64,000 nucleotides of DNA from Cupriavidus pampae (GCF_914271485.1 NZ_CAJZAG010000010.1:1-64000); one strand, 5' to 3'; positions 1 to 8,876 are shown, numbered from the stretch's first letter. Notes: generated by a model not told the origin, from the letters alone. Translations and numbers: made by a program.

Positions 1-111
1 TGGTTGATGTCATGCGCAACGCCAATCCTGCCTTCCGGTTCGCTCGGTCACGTTGCCGAAATCACCGGTCACGATCCCGAAACGGCCGGTCACGTTCGGC
101 CGAAATACGCA
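1..111. mobile_element. Terminal segment of an IS21-like insertion sequence
   Basis: Three direct copies of GGTCACG followed by a CGAAA block start at 46, 67 and 88, an exact 21-bp period. The last copy runs into CGAAATACGCA, and the final CA at 110-111 matches the 5'-TG...CA-3' tips of IS21-family elements, which carry several transposase-binding repeats inside each end. The istA/istB genes would lie to the left, outside the window. The family assignment rests on repeat architecture and remembered similarity of the motif, not on a search. Confidence 0.6.
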
Positions 112-1542
112 AAAATCGCTCAAGAACGTCTGCGAGACTTCGACCGGGTGCTCGCCTGCCAGATCATCAACCTCGGCGAAACCGACCTCAATCGGCTCCG
201 AACGGCGCCCGACATCTTAGATGGGTTGCAACTCGACCTCAGTCGAACCGCGTTGCTCTATGCATTGGGTCACGAAGAGCTCCTGCGGTCCGATGGGTCG
301 ATCCCTGCCGAGCAGACGCCCTCCGAGGTGACCGAGCTGTTCCATAGGCTGGCAGACCAACCGGCTGCGGACGCTTTATGGCGTCCCGCTGTTTTCAACG
401 CTGCGGGCAAGCAGCGCTTCTCAATCTCGGTGCTGGGGGTCCGCATCGATGTGGTTCACGAAGCGACGGATGCCTCGATCACGGTGGCCGAGGCCGTGGC
501 CGGCGTCATCGAAGCGTTCTTCGCAACCGCCTATGAGCTCGAAGCCGCGGCCCATATCGAACGATTCTGCGTCCGCATTGCCGAGGCCGATATCTCAGAG
601 TACACGGTATCGATGGACGACGATCGAACCGGACTGACTATGCGATGGCCGCGCAGCGTCGTTCCGACCCCGGCATCATCGTATAGCGCCTTCCAAGAGA
701 TGCTGATTGATGTGGCTGCGGATGTGTTCTCTTCCACCTGCCATATCAAGAACGCGAAGGAGGCGCTGCCGCGTCTGTTTGAGAATGACGCGGCAGGGGA
801 TCGCGTGGCGATGGTCGGATCCTCTTGCCTAAGCCGCGCGCGCATCTTCGGTGGCGTGGCGCGTCTCACGGACTGGGACAAGCATTCACTCAAGAGCTAC
901 GACGTGCAGGCGAGCAGGCCGCGCATCGTGCGCTCGGCCTCAGTGAGGCAACGTAACCAATCGGATGCAGGTGACGACGAGGGGTCGTCAGAACTCCCGG
1001 CGATTCATGACCATCGCGAAATGCGCGTTCGATCCGTCATCGACGTGCATCTTTGGGACCGTGCGAAATGGATCGGCGCGGCCTATGGCGATGTTGGCCC
1101 GCACGCCCCACCATGGTTCGGCCTCATGTTCACGGACGGCGAGACTGGGACGCGGATTTTTGAACGCTGGCGCGAGCGGTTCGGCAACGTGGACGCGGAC
1201 GAAGAGATCTACATCAGCGTTGTACGCAGGTTCTCGGCGGAGCAGCCGACGCATTACGGGATCATCATCACGTCAAACGTGCGAGACGATGGACGCCTGT
1301 CGAGTGTCACTTCTCGCATGCATACCATGCTTCCGACGAACGATGTCAACCTGAACCGATTTCTGACCGCCTATCGGCGGAGCGGTGCGTACCTGCTGAT
1401 GCCTGCGATATACGACGGTTCAGGCCAACCCGCGTTCCGTCACGACCTGTGCATCATGAAGCGAGCCTTGAGCGTAAGGGATGCGGTAGATGTCACCGCC
1501 ACCGACATCGAATCGGCGTACCTGAACTGGTCACGCTCTTAG
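4..1542 (+). CDS. Orphan hypothetical protein, 5' end replaced by IS sequence
   Basis: The open frame encodes 512 residues, but roughly the first 36 are translated from the insertion-sequence terminus. Authentic protein sequence seems to begin near KIAQERLRDFDRVL, so the native start has probably been lost and the frame is open to the left edge. I recognise no family. The protein is mixed alpha/beta in character, without signal peptide, membrane segment or clear catalytic motif; the last 180 residues contain a tryptophan-rich patch (LWDRAKW, PPWFGLMF, RWRERF). It lacks the strong GC3 bias of the flagellar genes, which suggests acquired DNA. It may be dead, or expressed from an outward IS promoter. 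No partner gene is apparent. Confidence 0.5.
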   Translation: MMSCATPILPSGSLGHVAEITGHDPETAGHVRPKYAKIAQERLRDFDRVLACQIINLGETDLNRLRTAPDILDGLQLDLSRTALLYALGHEELLRSDGSIPAEQTPSEVTELFHRLADQPAADALWRPAVFNAAGKQRFSISVLGVRIDVVHEATDASITVAEAVAGVIEAFFATAYELEAAAHIERFCVRIAEADISEYTVSMDDDRTGLTMRWPRSVVPTPASSYSAFQEMLIDVAADVFSSTCHIKNAKEALPRLFENDAAGDRVAMVGSSCLSRARIFGGVARLTDWDKHSLKSYDVQASRPRIVRSASVRQRNQSDAGDDEGSSELPAIHDHREMRVRSVIDVHLWDRAKWIGAAYGDVGPHAPPWFGLMFTDGETGTRIFERWRERFGNVDADEEIYISVVRRFSAEQPTHYGIIITSNVRDDGRLSSVTSRMHTMLPTNDVNLNRFLTAYRRSGAYLLMPAIYDGSGQPAFRHDLCIMKRALSVRDAVDVTATDIESAYLNWSRS

Positions 1543-1891
1543 GAGTGCCGCGCCAGCTCTAGCGTCAGCAAAGGTCGCCAAGCTCAATGACTGCTTAATG
1601 GCAGACAGCGAGCGGCAACCACTGACCACAATCGCTGTGAAACGGCTTTAGACCTTGCTCCGCCAAACTTCCGATTTGAGTCGGATAGAGTGAGTCGCCG
1701 CCCGCGGGACAGCTGCCCGACTCGATCGGCTTCCCGGCCAATAGCGGTCATTTAGGCCGCGTCACCCAAGGAAGTGCGTACAGCGGCCGATGTCGTTTCG
1801 GGGCTCTCCTATCGCCCGGATCTCAGGTTCCAGCATGTTGTTGGCTTGAACGACCGCAATGGGTCGATGGCCATACGTCCAACGTACGGCG
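1543..1891. other. Gene-free stretch after the orphan gene
   Basis: This stretch of about 350 bases has no frame with convincing protein character. Composition is mixed and I see no strong hairpin, promoter or repeat. It reads like degenerate accessory DNA between two mobile-element ends. Confidence 0.4.
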
Positions 1892-2305
1892 TCACGCGCT
1901 TGGATGAGATGGCTTTGAGCGATCCAGAAGGTGGTTCAATCGGAACTCCAATAAATCTCGGAAACGTGGAGGGCTTGCCACCCACCCATTTCGAACCACC
2001 TGCGCGCTCTCGATGAGTTCGGAGGGATGCAATGAAAAGTAGTTCTCGCATATAGCCCACAACCTTTCCGACTCGGTAGGAAATCTGGGCCGCAGAATCA
2101 TGGCAGCTAGCCGGAAGACGTTCGCATCGCGGTGATTCAGGGGCGCGACGACACCGTGCATTGCGACGTCGATACAGAACTCAACTAGCTTTTCTTCTTC
2201 CGATCTGAATGACATTTCGTCGAGATCCGTGAGACCCAGCTGGCTCGTAGTCGGGTGAGTCGAATTGGCTAAAGACGATCGCGTTCGCAAGTCGTACTCT
2301 TCCAA
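1892..2305 (-). CDS. Small hypothetical protein, possible transposon cargo
   Basis: This 137-residue frame has natural amino-acid composition: a predicted helical stretch (EEEKLVEFCIDVAMHGVV) and a compact hydrophobic pattern through LWAICENYFSLHP and FRDLLEFRLNHLLDR. I do not recognise a family. It reads leftward from just inside the transposon-like end at 2427, leaving about 120 bases for a promoter. That position is usual for a cargo gene. It has no signal peptide and no metal-binding or catalytic motif. The downstream start at MSFRSEEE (about 30 residues in) is an alternative. It could also be a chance frame in degenerate DNA. Confidence 0.4.
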   Translation of the reverse strand: MEEYDLRTRSSLANSTHPTTSQLGLTDLDEMSFRSEEEKLVEFCIDVAMHGVVAPLNHRDANVFRLAAMILRPRFPTESERLWAICENYFSLHPSELIESAQVVRNGWVASPPRFRDLLEFRLNHLLDRSKPSHPSA

Positions 2306-2384
2306 ACGGACGCTTGTGCAAGGCGTCGCAACGAGATTCAGTATGACCGAAGGCAGCGCAGGAAGGTTAGTTCGGCGTTGTTGT

Positions 2385-2427
2385 GCTTTTACTGTTATGG
2401 ATTTGTAGACTTTATTGGCCGCTCACA
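2385..2427 (+). repeat. Degenerate copy of a TnsB/TniA-type transposon end
   Basis: The block beginning GACTTTATTG at 2408 and ending TCACA at 2427 matches the 20 bp at 3124-3143 at 17 positions, with the same offset to the terminal ACA. A weaker copy (GCTTTTACTGTT) lies 23 bp upstream, the same spacing as at the other end. It has the layout of a transposase-binding array at the right end of an element extending to lower coordinates. Confidence 0.45.
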
Positions 2428-3100
2428 ACTTTACGCTTTGCAGGGCGTTATTGAGGGAACCAGTGATGCAAGAGGTACAAGCCTTCCTGCATTGATCAAA
2501 AATAGAGTGGGTTTCGGCTGGTCCGGAAAACCCGATGCCCTTGGCTCTCTTGGCAAACGGCCAGAAGACGAACGCCATGGCAGGCGACCACTTCGGGTGA
2601 TGACAAAGGCTGTATTCAGTTCTTCGAGATACCCGGCGCGAGTACACACCGAAGTCGCGATTCAGAGCCTAGTCACCTGCCGCCAAGTGTTTCTGGGCAA
2701 TCCGACGGGTCAATCTGACCAACTATTATGCGAAGTGCTAACAGCTATGTTGCGGCCCAGCACCGTGTCGGCTGCGATCGCAATGGCTAGGGAAGATCGG
2801 AACGCGGGGCGCCCAAGCGAGGAACTTCACGCGCCAAAATCTGACATCGGTGAGCGAGAGGCAATCCTGGAGCATGCGCGGACGCAAGTCGAGATCGAAC
2901 GTACGTGCCGCATACATAACGCTGGATTAGCGCAAAAACAGTCTCGAACTTCGGATGCTCTATGCGTTACGCATTGGCCAGAGTAAGTAGCCCGTATGGA
3001 AACGCATCAGGACTAAGCGGGTCCAATGGTGCTTTTACAATAAAGACGCAAAACCCGCGCCCAGTAAGGCAGCGCGGTTGGCGGGAGGTACCATTTTCAC
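2428..3100. other. Gene-poor remnant between two transposon-like ends
   Basis: Frames here (for example about 200 codons at 2378-2986, plus strand) do not look like protein and cross the end repeat at 2408. An inverted partial copy of the end motif (ACAATAAAGAC) lies at 3037-3047. I read the stretch as remnant DNA of an element or nested insertion. Confidence 0.35.
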
Positions 3101-3143
3101 GACTTTATTGTCGCGAATTTCATGACTTTATTGTCAGATCACA
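3101..3143 (+). mobile_element. Right end of a Tn7-like/TniA-type transposon
   Basis: GACTTTATTGTC is repeated exactly at 3101 and 3124, a 23-bp period, and the second copy leads to a terminal ACA at 3141-3143. Elements using TnsB/TniA-family DDE transposases have TGT...ACA tips and arrays of about 20-bp binding sites, so I infer a right end whose body extends left. No transposase gene is in the window. The boundary lies 34 bp from the flgL stop codon, so insertion stopped just outside the flagellar cluster. Confidence 0.5.
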
Positions 3144-3154
3144 ATGATTGAACA

Positions 3155-3168
3155 GGGCCCTCAGGCCC
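3155..3168 (-). terminator. Short hairpin after flgL
   Basis: GGGCC and GGCCC pair around a 4-base loop just past the flgL stop codon on the minus strand. The stem is only five pairs and no clear T-run follows, so this is a weak terminator candidate. The transposon end lies immediately beyond it. Confidence 0.25.
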
Positions 3169-3177
3169 GCGTCACTC

Positions 3178-4404
3178 TTACAGGAATCGGAACAGGTTCA
3201 TCCCTTGAATCTGCATGAACGATTGCTGCGCACCTTGCAGTGCCGTCGAGCGTTGGTAGAACTCGCTGATCGCCGCCGGGATGTCGAGGTCTTCCAGGCT
3301 GGAGCGCGTAGCCTCGTTGGTCAGGTCGCGGTTGGTGCCGATGGTATCGAGCGAGTCCAGTTCCTGCATGCGCGAGCCCACCGACGAGCGTACCGTCAGC
3401 ACGTTGTCGAGCGAGTTCGAGAACTGGCGGATGCCGGTAGCCAGCACGTTCTGCAGCCTGGCGTTGTCCGTGCCCGTGTTCATCGGCTGCTTGAGCGTGT
3501 CGATCACGGTCTGCAGGTTCGCGAACATGTCCGCGCCGGCTTGCTGCGCGGGCTTGATGGTCATGCTGTCGCCGGTCACGGGCGTGCCCTTGACCGAGAA
3601 CGACACGCCGCCCACCGAGATCGGGGTGTCTTCGATGTAGTCGATCGGGGCACCGACCACGGGCGGCACCGCGCTGTTGTCGGTGATCGTGTACTGCATA
3701 CGCCCCGCGCCATTCGGCGCGAAATTGAGCGTGAAGGAATGGCCATAGGCCGGGTCACCCGGGTTGGCAGCCGACACCGCGCTGTACGTGGCGGTACCCG
3801 CATTGGCAGCATTGCCCTGCAACACATAGCCAGCGTTGGCAGTCACGCTCTGGAAAATCTCCGCGCCGTTGTTGCCAGCTTGCATCTGACGGGCCACATC
3901 GACCTGCAGCAGCTGGTGACCGGTATCGCCCTGGTACACCGCGCCACCCGCGGCGTTCTTCGCGAACGGTACGGTGCTGCTCTGCAGACCCGCGAACAGG
4001 TAGTTGCCGTTGCCATCGTCGGCATTGGCGAGACCGAGCAGTTGGTCATACTGACCTTGCAGAGCCGTGGCCAGCGAGGCGCGATCGGTGTCGGACATGG
4101 TGCCGTTACCGGCGTTGACGAGCAGCGTCTGGATATTCTGAATGGTCGTGGTGACCGTCTTCAGCGTGTTCTCTTCGAGTCCGAGCGTGGAGTTGGCCTG
4201 CTTGCGCGAGGTGGCGTACTGCCCGTTGACCGAGGCGGCAAGTTTGACGCCGAGCACGCGGGTTGCCGCGACGGGATCGTCGGAGGGGCTCAGTACGCGA
4301 CGGCCCGTGCCCAGCTGCTGCTGCACGTGCAGAAGCGCGGACTGCTGGGTGTTCATCGACGACAGGCCCTGGGTGTACAGGGTGGAGCTGGCTACGCGAA
4401 TCAT
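3178..4404 (-). CDS. flgL: Flagellar hook-filament junction protein FlgL (HAP3)
   Basis: FlgL forms the junction ring between hook-associated FlgK and the filament and is exported by the flagellar type III apparatus, so it has no Sec signal. The 408 residues show the flagellin-like N-terminus (MIRVASSTLYTQGLSSM, then LSPSDDPVAATRVL) and the helical C-terminus ending in QIQGMNLFRFL. The D0/D1 helices at both ends bracket a variable middle. It lies 33 bp downstream of flgK, presumably on the same transcript from the sigma-28 promoter before flgK. It is the last gene of the cluster and abuts mobile-element debris. Confidence 0.95.
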   Translation of the reverse strand: MIRVASSTLYTQGLSSMNTQQSALLHVQQQLGTGRRVLSPSDDPVAATRVLGVKLAASVNGQYATSRKQANSTLGLEENTLKTVTTTIQNIQTLLVNAGNGTMSDTDRASLATALQGQYDQLLGLANADDGNGNYLFAGLQSSTVPFAKNAAGGAVYQGDTGHQLLQVDVARQMQAGNNGAEIFQSVTANAGYVLQGNAANAGTATYSAVSAANPGDPAYGHSFTLNFAPNGAGRMQYTITDNSAVPPVVGAPIDYIEDTPISVGGVSFSVKGTPVTGDSMTIKPAQQAGADMFANLQTVIDTLKQPMNTGTDNARLQNVLATGIRQFSNSLDNVLTVRSSVGSRMQELDSLDTIGTNRDLTNEATRSSLEDLDIPAAISEFYQRSTALQGAQQSFMQIQGMNLFRFL

Positions 4405-4437
4405 GGCGATGTTCCTTCAGTTCCGTGGGTTCTGCCG

Positions 4438-6354
4438 TCAGTTACCGATACCGATCAGGGTGTCGAAGATGTTGCTCGCCGTCTGGATCACGCGCGCGTT
4501 GGCCTGATACAGCTGCTGAAACTGCAGCATGTTGACGGTCTCTTCGTCCATGTTCACGCCGGAGATCGACTGCTGCGAGTTGTAGATCTGCGTAGTCACG
4601 CTGTCCTGCGAGGTGGACTGGATCTTGATCGATTGCGCCTTGCTGCCAACGTCGTTGACCAGCTGGGCGTACGCGTCATTGAAGCTCGCCACACCATTGA
4701 TGGTCTTGGCGGTCTGCAGCTTGGCCAGCGACAGCATATTGCCGTTGTCCGACACCGCGCCGGAGTTGTTCGACAGCGTGATCGTGTCGCCGTTGGCGGG
4801 CGTGCCGCTGAAGCTGAACGTCATGCCGTTGAGCGTGTAGTCCGTGTTGGGGCCGTTCGGCGTTCCCACCGGCTGCGGAGCCAGCGGCGTACCGGTGGCA
4901 TCGGCAAACGTGTAGGTCGACGTGGTGCTGTTCCACGTGGCGGTGATCTTGCCGGTGAACAGTGTGAACGGCTGCGCGACGTTGGTCAGCTTGGCTGCAG
5001 CGTTGCCGGCATTGCCGGTAGCGGCATCGGCGCGCGCCGGCGAGGCGGCGGCGATCTTGGCCGGGTCGCTGATCAGCACGTCGAAGCTCGCCGCGGCATT
5101 GCGCGTCGGCTGGATCTCGAACGAATCGTTGGCAGCCATGCCGGCGCCCACGTTCACGGTGAAGCCGTCAGCGGTGAGCGTCATCGGCGCGGCGCCACCT
5201 GCCGTGGCCACCACCTTGTTGTCCGACTTACGCAGCAGCGAGTAGTTGGTGCCATCGAACTTCAGCGTGTAGTCGCTGGTCGTCAGCGCACCCGAGTTGG
5301 TGATCTGCGCGGAAATCGTCGCGGTACCGGTGTTGCCCTGCTTGCCGTAGACGGTCGGGCCGCCAATCGCGAACAGGTCGGTGCCGACCGCGCCGTTCAG
5401 GTCCACACCAAGCTTGTGCTGATCGTTGAACGCCTGGCCCAGCGCGATCGAGATGCGGCCAATCGAGTTCTGCGCGCTGTCCAGCGTATCGCTGCGGAAT
5501 GCCAGCAGGCCGCCGAGCGAACCGCCATTGATCGCGCCAGCATCGGCTTCCTGCAGCGCGCCGTTGGGCAGCGTGAAGGCGATCTCGGTGCGGCTGCCGT
5601 CGGTGGCGGACTGCACTGCCTTGAGGTTGTACGAATCGGAACCCATCACCAGCGGCTGGCCGTTGGCGGTCAGGATGTTGTACGAGGTACCGCCATCCTG
5701 CACCACGACCTTGGCGCCGATCAGCCCGTTGAGCTCCTGCACCAGCTGGTCGCGCTGGTCGAGCAGGTCGTTGGGCGGCTGGCCGCCAGCCTGCGCGCTC
5801 ATGCGCGTGATCTGGGTGTTCAGCTTGGCGATCTGCGCGGTGTAGGTGTTGACCTGATCGACCGTGGTGGAGATCTGCTGGTTCACACCGTCCTGCAGTT
5901 GCTTGAAGTAGCTGCTGGCGGACTTGATCTGGCCGGAGAGCGCCTGCGCTGCGGACAGCATGCCCTGACGCGTTGCCGGGTCGGCGGGCGTGTCGGACAC
6001 AGCCTGCACGGAGGCGAAGAACTTCTGCATCAGCGGCGCGAGGCCACCCTTCTGATCGGCGAGCAGGTCGTCGATCTGGGAAATCTGATCCGAGTATGCC
6101 GACAGCTGCGCGCTGGCGGAGGTCGCGCCACGCAGCTGGTTGGTCAGGAACGAGTCGTACACGCGTTGCACGGACAGCGTGTTGGAGCCCTGGCCGTAGA
6201 AGCCGGAGCCGCGGATCTGGCCACCGGCCGAGGCGATGATGGTGTTCTGGCGCGTGTAGCCTGCCGTGGCGGCGTTCGCGAAGTTGTGGCCGGTCGTCGA
6301 CAGGGCGTTCTGCGCGACGTTCAGGCCCGAAAGACCGATATTGAAGAGAGACAT
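4438..6354 (-). CDS. flgK: Flagellar hook-associated protein FlgK (HAP1)
   Basis: FlgK sits between hook and FlgL at the distal end of the growing structure. The 638-residue product begins MSLFNIGLSGLNVAQNALSTTGHNFANAAT, the rod/hook N-terminal signature (ANxxTxGY-like: ANAATAGYTRQ). It ends with the conserved SGVNMDEETVNMLQFQQLYQANARVIQ block. The enlarged central region holds repetitive Ig-like domains, such as FSFSGTPANGDTITLS. Length is normal to slightly long for FlgK. It is the first gene of the flgKL unit, with its own sigma-28-type promoter about 63 bp upstream of the start. Confidence 0.95.
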   Translation of the reverse strand: MSLFNIGLSGLNVAQNALSTTGHNFANAATAGYTRQNTIIASAGGQIRGSGFYGQGSNTLSVQRVYDSFLTNQLRGATSASAQLSAYSDQISQIDDLLADQKGGLAPLMQKFFASVQAVSDTPADPATRQGMLSAAQALSGQIKSASSYFKQLQDGVNQQISTTVDQVNTYTAQIAKLNTQITRMSAQAGGQPPNDLLDQRDQLVQELNGLIGAKVVVQDGGTSYNILTANGQPLVMGSDSYNLKAVQSATDGSRTEIAFTLPNGALQEADAGAINGGSLGGLLAFRSDTLDSAQNSIGRISIALGQAFNDQHKLGVDLNGAVGTDLFAIGGPTVYGKQGNTGTATISAQITNSGALTTSDYTLKFDGTNYSLLRKSDNKVVATAGGAAPMTLTADGFTVNVGAGMAANDSFEIQPTRNAAASFDVLISDPAKIAAASPARADAATGNAGNAAAKLTNVAQPFTLFTGKITATWNSTTSTYTFADATGTPLAPQPVGTPNGPNTDYTLNGMTFSFSGTPANGDTITLSNNSGAVSDNGNMLSLAKLQTAKTINGVASFNDAYAQLVNDVGSKAQSIKIQSTSQDSVTTQIYNSQQSISGVNMDEETVNMLQFQQLYQANARVIQTASNIFDTLIGIGN

Positions 6355-6417
6355 TTGCTCTGACCCCGGATCGTTTAGCTACGCTCGGCACACGGCCGAG
6401 AGCGGTGAATGTGCTAG

Positions 6418-6445
6418 ATAACGGCAAAAGGACGGCGGGACTTTA
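6418..6445 (-). promoter_or_regulatory. Sigma-28 (FliA) promoter for flgKL
   Basis: On the minus strand TAAA is followed by 16 bases and then GCCGTTAT, close to the enterobacterial FliA consensus TAAA-N15-GCCGATAA. The flgM promoter in this window has the same spacing. It lies 63 bp before the flgK start and downstream of flgJ, so flgKL can be transcribed as a late gene pair. Confidence 0.7.
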
Positions 6446-6532
6446 GCGACGCTTCCGGTCCTTTTTTTGTTAGTGTTTATTACGGTTCGAAGCTAATTCC
6501 CAGCATGAAGACGTCAATTGCAGGCGTGATAA

Positions 6533-6563
6533 CGCCCTTCTCGCGCATAGCGGGAGAAGGGCG
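6533..6563 (-). terminator. Hairpin between flgJ and flgK
   Basis: A perfect 10-bp stem (CGCCCTTCTC / GAGAAGGGCG) encloses an 11-base loop 32 bp past the flgJ stop codon. There is no long T-run, so it may be a weak terminator or a 3'-end stabiliser rather than a strong stop. It separates the rod/hook operon from the sigma-28-driven flgKL unit. Confidence 0.5.
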
Positions 6564-6594
6564 AGCGAAACGTCTCCGCGTTGCGCGATGACGG

Positions 6595-7608
6595 CTACGT
6601 GGACACCTTCTTCATGATCCGCACGAGCTTCTCGCCATACGCCGGGTCGGTGGCATAGCCCGCGCGTTGCAGGCCATGCGCCGCCTCATCGGCGTTGTTG
6701 GCGGCGACCACGCCCGCATAGCGCGGGTTGGTCGTCAGCAGGCGCGCGTAGTCAGCGCACGCTTCGTCGTACGAGCCATAAGCACGGAAGCGAGCGCGCA
6801 CCTTCTGCGGCTGGCCGTCCACGTATTCGGTCGTCATGACTTCCGCCACCGGGCCGCGCCAGTTCGCGCCGGCCTTGATGCCGAACACGTTGAACGTGGT
6901 GCTGCCGTCGGCGTTGGTGATCTCGCGGCGGCCCCATCCCGACTCGAGCGCGGCCTGGCCGACGATCAGCTTGGCCGGGACGCCGCTGGCGCGGGAAGCC
7001 GCCATGGCCGGTGCGGACATGCGGTTCACAAAGTCGCTGATATGGGCGGGCGAGTCGTCGGGCAACTGGCCGAGGTCGGTCTGACCGCCCTGCCATTCGC
7101 TCGCGGACCGATACTGGCGCACGCCAGTGCCCGGACTCCACGAGCCGCCCTGCAATACGGTACCGACCGGCGGCGGGCCGTCGGCATCGGTGGCGCCGCG
7201 GCTGTCAAGCATTGATGCCAGTTGCGCGTTCTGCGCGCTGGCGGCGGCCTGAGCGCCGGTCACGCCAGGCGTCACCGCTGGCACCTGCACACCCGCGGCA
7301 CGCGCGAGCTGGCGGTACATGACATCGGCCAGACCCACGCCGCGCGCGGACATCTGCTGCGACAGCTGCTGGTCCATCATCGACATGTACAGCTTGGTCT
7401 GCTGGCTGTCGAGCACGCCATCCTGCGGCGTGGCGTCGCGCATGCTCTTGAGCACCATCTGCGTGAACACGGCCTCGAACTGCTTGGCCGCGGCCTTCAG
7501 CGTCTGGTCGTTGTTGCCCGCGCGCGCCTGGTTCTTGAGCGCCTCGAAACCCTGCGTATCGAGCGCGAAGCGTTGCGAGATATCGCCAGCGGCGGTGTCC
7601 AGCGCCAT
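6595..7608 (-). CDS. flgJ: Dual-domain FlgJ: rod cap and peptidoglycan hydrolase
   Basis: The N-terminal domain (about residues 1-105, with QFEAVFTQMVLKSMRDATP and MMDQQLSQQMS) caps the growing rod. The C-terminal domain (about 185-337) is a GH73 beta-N-acetylglucosaminidase that opens the peptidoglycan for rod passage. The predicted catalytic glutamate is E222 in QAALESGWG, followed by FNVFGIKAG. A Q/A/S-rich linker joins them. The 337-residue length is normal for dual-domain FlgJ of beta- and gammaproteobacteria. Its start codon overlaps the flgI stop, which indicates translational coupling, and it ends the flgBCDEFGHIJ run. Confidence 0.95.
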   Translation of the reverse strand: MALDTAAGDISQRFALDTQGFEALKNQARAGNNDQTLKAAAKQFEAVFTQMVLKSMRDATPQDGVLDSQQTKLYMSMMDQQLSQQMSARGVGLADVMYRQLARAAGVQVPAVTPGVTGAQAAASAQNAQLASMLDSRGATDADGPPPVGTVLQGGSWSPGTGVRQYRSASEWQGGQTDLGQLPDDSPAHISDFVNRMSAPAMAASRASGVPAKLIVGQAALESGWGRREITNADGSTTFNVFGIKAGANWRGPVAEVMTTEYVDGQPQKVRARFRAYGSYDEACADYARLLTTNPRYAGVVAANNADEAAHGLQRAGYATDPAYGEKLVRIMKKVST

Positions 7609-8876
7609 CAGATGATCTCCAGTTCCGCGCGCAGCGCGCCAGATGCGCGCATCGCTTCGAGAATCGTCTGCAGATCGGCCGGCGTCGCGCCCAGTGCGTT
7701 CAGGCCCTTGACCACCGCCGCCAGCGAGGCGCCGGCCTTGACGATCTGCAGCGAACCGCCGCCCTGCTTGAGGTCGATCTGCGATACCGGTGCGACCACC
7801 GTCTGTCCGCCACTGAACGGCGCGGGCTGACTGATCACCGGCTGCGTGTTGATGACGATGGAAAGGTTGCCATGCGCGATCGCGCAGTCTTCTACCGTCA
7901 CGGCCTGGTTCATCACGATGGAACCGGTGCGTGCGTTGAGGATGACCTTGGCGGGGCCGCGCGCGCGCGTGATGTCGATGTTCTCGATGCGCGCAAGAAA
8001 GTTCACGCGCTCGGTGGGCGTCTGCGGCGTGCGCAGCTGCACCACGCGGCCATCGACAGCCTGTGCCACGCCGGGGCCCATGGTGCGGTTGATGGCCTCG
8101 ATCACGCGCTCTGCCGTGCCGAAGTCCGTGTCCTTGAGTTCGAGGTTCAGGTAGCCGCCTTCGGGCTGGAACGACGGCACCGCGCGCTCGACCACACCGC
8201 CGTTGGCGATACGGCCCACCGCGAGCTGGTTGACCTGCACCTTGCTGCCATTGGCCGAGGCACCCGCGCCGCCGACCAGCATGTTGCCCTGCGCGATCGC
8301 GTAGACCTGACCGTCAGCCCCCTTGAGCGGCGTCATCAGCAGCGTGCCGCCGCGCAGGCTCTTGGCATTACCCATCGACGACACCACCACGTCGAGCTGG
8401 CTGCCCGGCTGCGCGAACGGCGGCAGCGTGGCGGTGACCATCACCGCGGCCACGTTCTTGAGCTGCATGTTGCGGCCCGCCGGCAACGTGATGCCGAGCT
8501 GGGACAGCATGTTGGTCAAGCTTTGCGTGGTGAACGGCGTCTGCGTGGTCTGGTCGCCGGTGTTGTCCAGGCCTACGACCAGGCCATAGCCGACGAGCGG
8601 GTTGTCACGCACACCCTGAAAGTTCACCAGGTTCTTCAGGCGCTCGGCGCGCGCGCTGCCCATGCTCGCGCCGAGCAGCAATGCCACCATCAGCGCGAAG
8701 ATCAGCACGCTCGTCAGTGCCGCAAGGAAGACCGCGCGATCGACGGGGCGACCGGTGGGGCGACCGGCAGGGTGACCCGCGCGGGAGAACAGGCCGGGCG
8801 GGATGCCCAACGGCGAGCCCGGCTTCTGGAGATGCGTCGGAGGCAAAAGCATGGCGGGATCAGTACGGTAAGACAT
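7608..8876 (-). CDS. flgI: Flagellar P-ring protein FlgI
   Basis: FlgI assembles the periplasmic P ring around the rod. The mature part starts near AERLKNLVNFQGVRDNPLVGYGLVVGLDNTGD and ends GATPADLQTILEAMRASGALRAELEII, both hallmarks of the family. A hydrophobic export segment (FLAALTSVLIFALMVALLLGASMGSARA) precedes it. The start is uncertain: I chose the ATG at 8876, which overlaps the end of flgH by 17 bases; ATG 8852 is the alternative. Neither has a good Shine-Dalgarno. Either way the leader before the signal sequence is about 40 residues longer than usual. The frame stays open further upstream, but that part is the flgH shadow. Confidence 0.92.
   Translation of the reverse strand: MSYRTDPAMLLPPTHLQKPGSPLGIPPGLFSRAGHPAGRPTGRPVDRAVFLAALTSVLIFALMVALLLGASMGSARAERLKNLVNFQGVRDNPLVGYGLVVGLDNTGDQTTQTPFTTQSLTNMLSQLGITLPAGRNMQLKNVAAVMVTATLPPFAQPGSQLDVVVSSMGNAKSLRGGTLLMTPLKGADGQVYAIAQGNMLVGGAGASANGSKVQVNQLAVGRIANGGVVERAVPSFQPEGGYLNLELKDTDFGTAERVIEAINRTMGPGVAQAVDGRVVQLRTPQTPTERVNFLARIENIDITRARGPAKVILNARTGSIVMNQAVTVEDCAIAHGNLSIVINTQPVISQPAPFSGGQTVVAPVSQIDLKQGGGSLQIVKAGASLAAVVKGLNALGATPADLQTILEAMRASGALRAELEII

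Noticed and set aside
2378..2986. 202-codon plus-strand frame in the accessory stretch
   Set aside because: It spans the transposon-end repeat at 2408 and has no recognisable protein character.
3148..6363. Open plus-strand frame of 1071 codons opposite flgL and flgK
   Set aside because: It is the mirror of two certain flagellar genes; the translation is arginine/valine/glycine-rich repetitive text typical of antisense frames in high-GC DNA.
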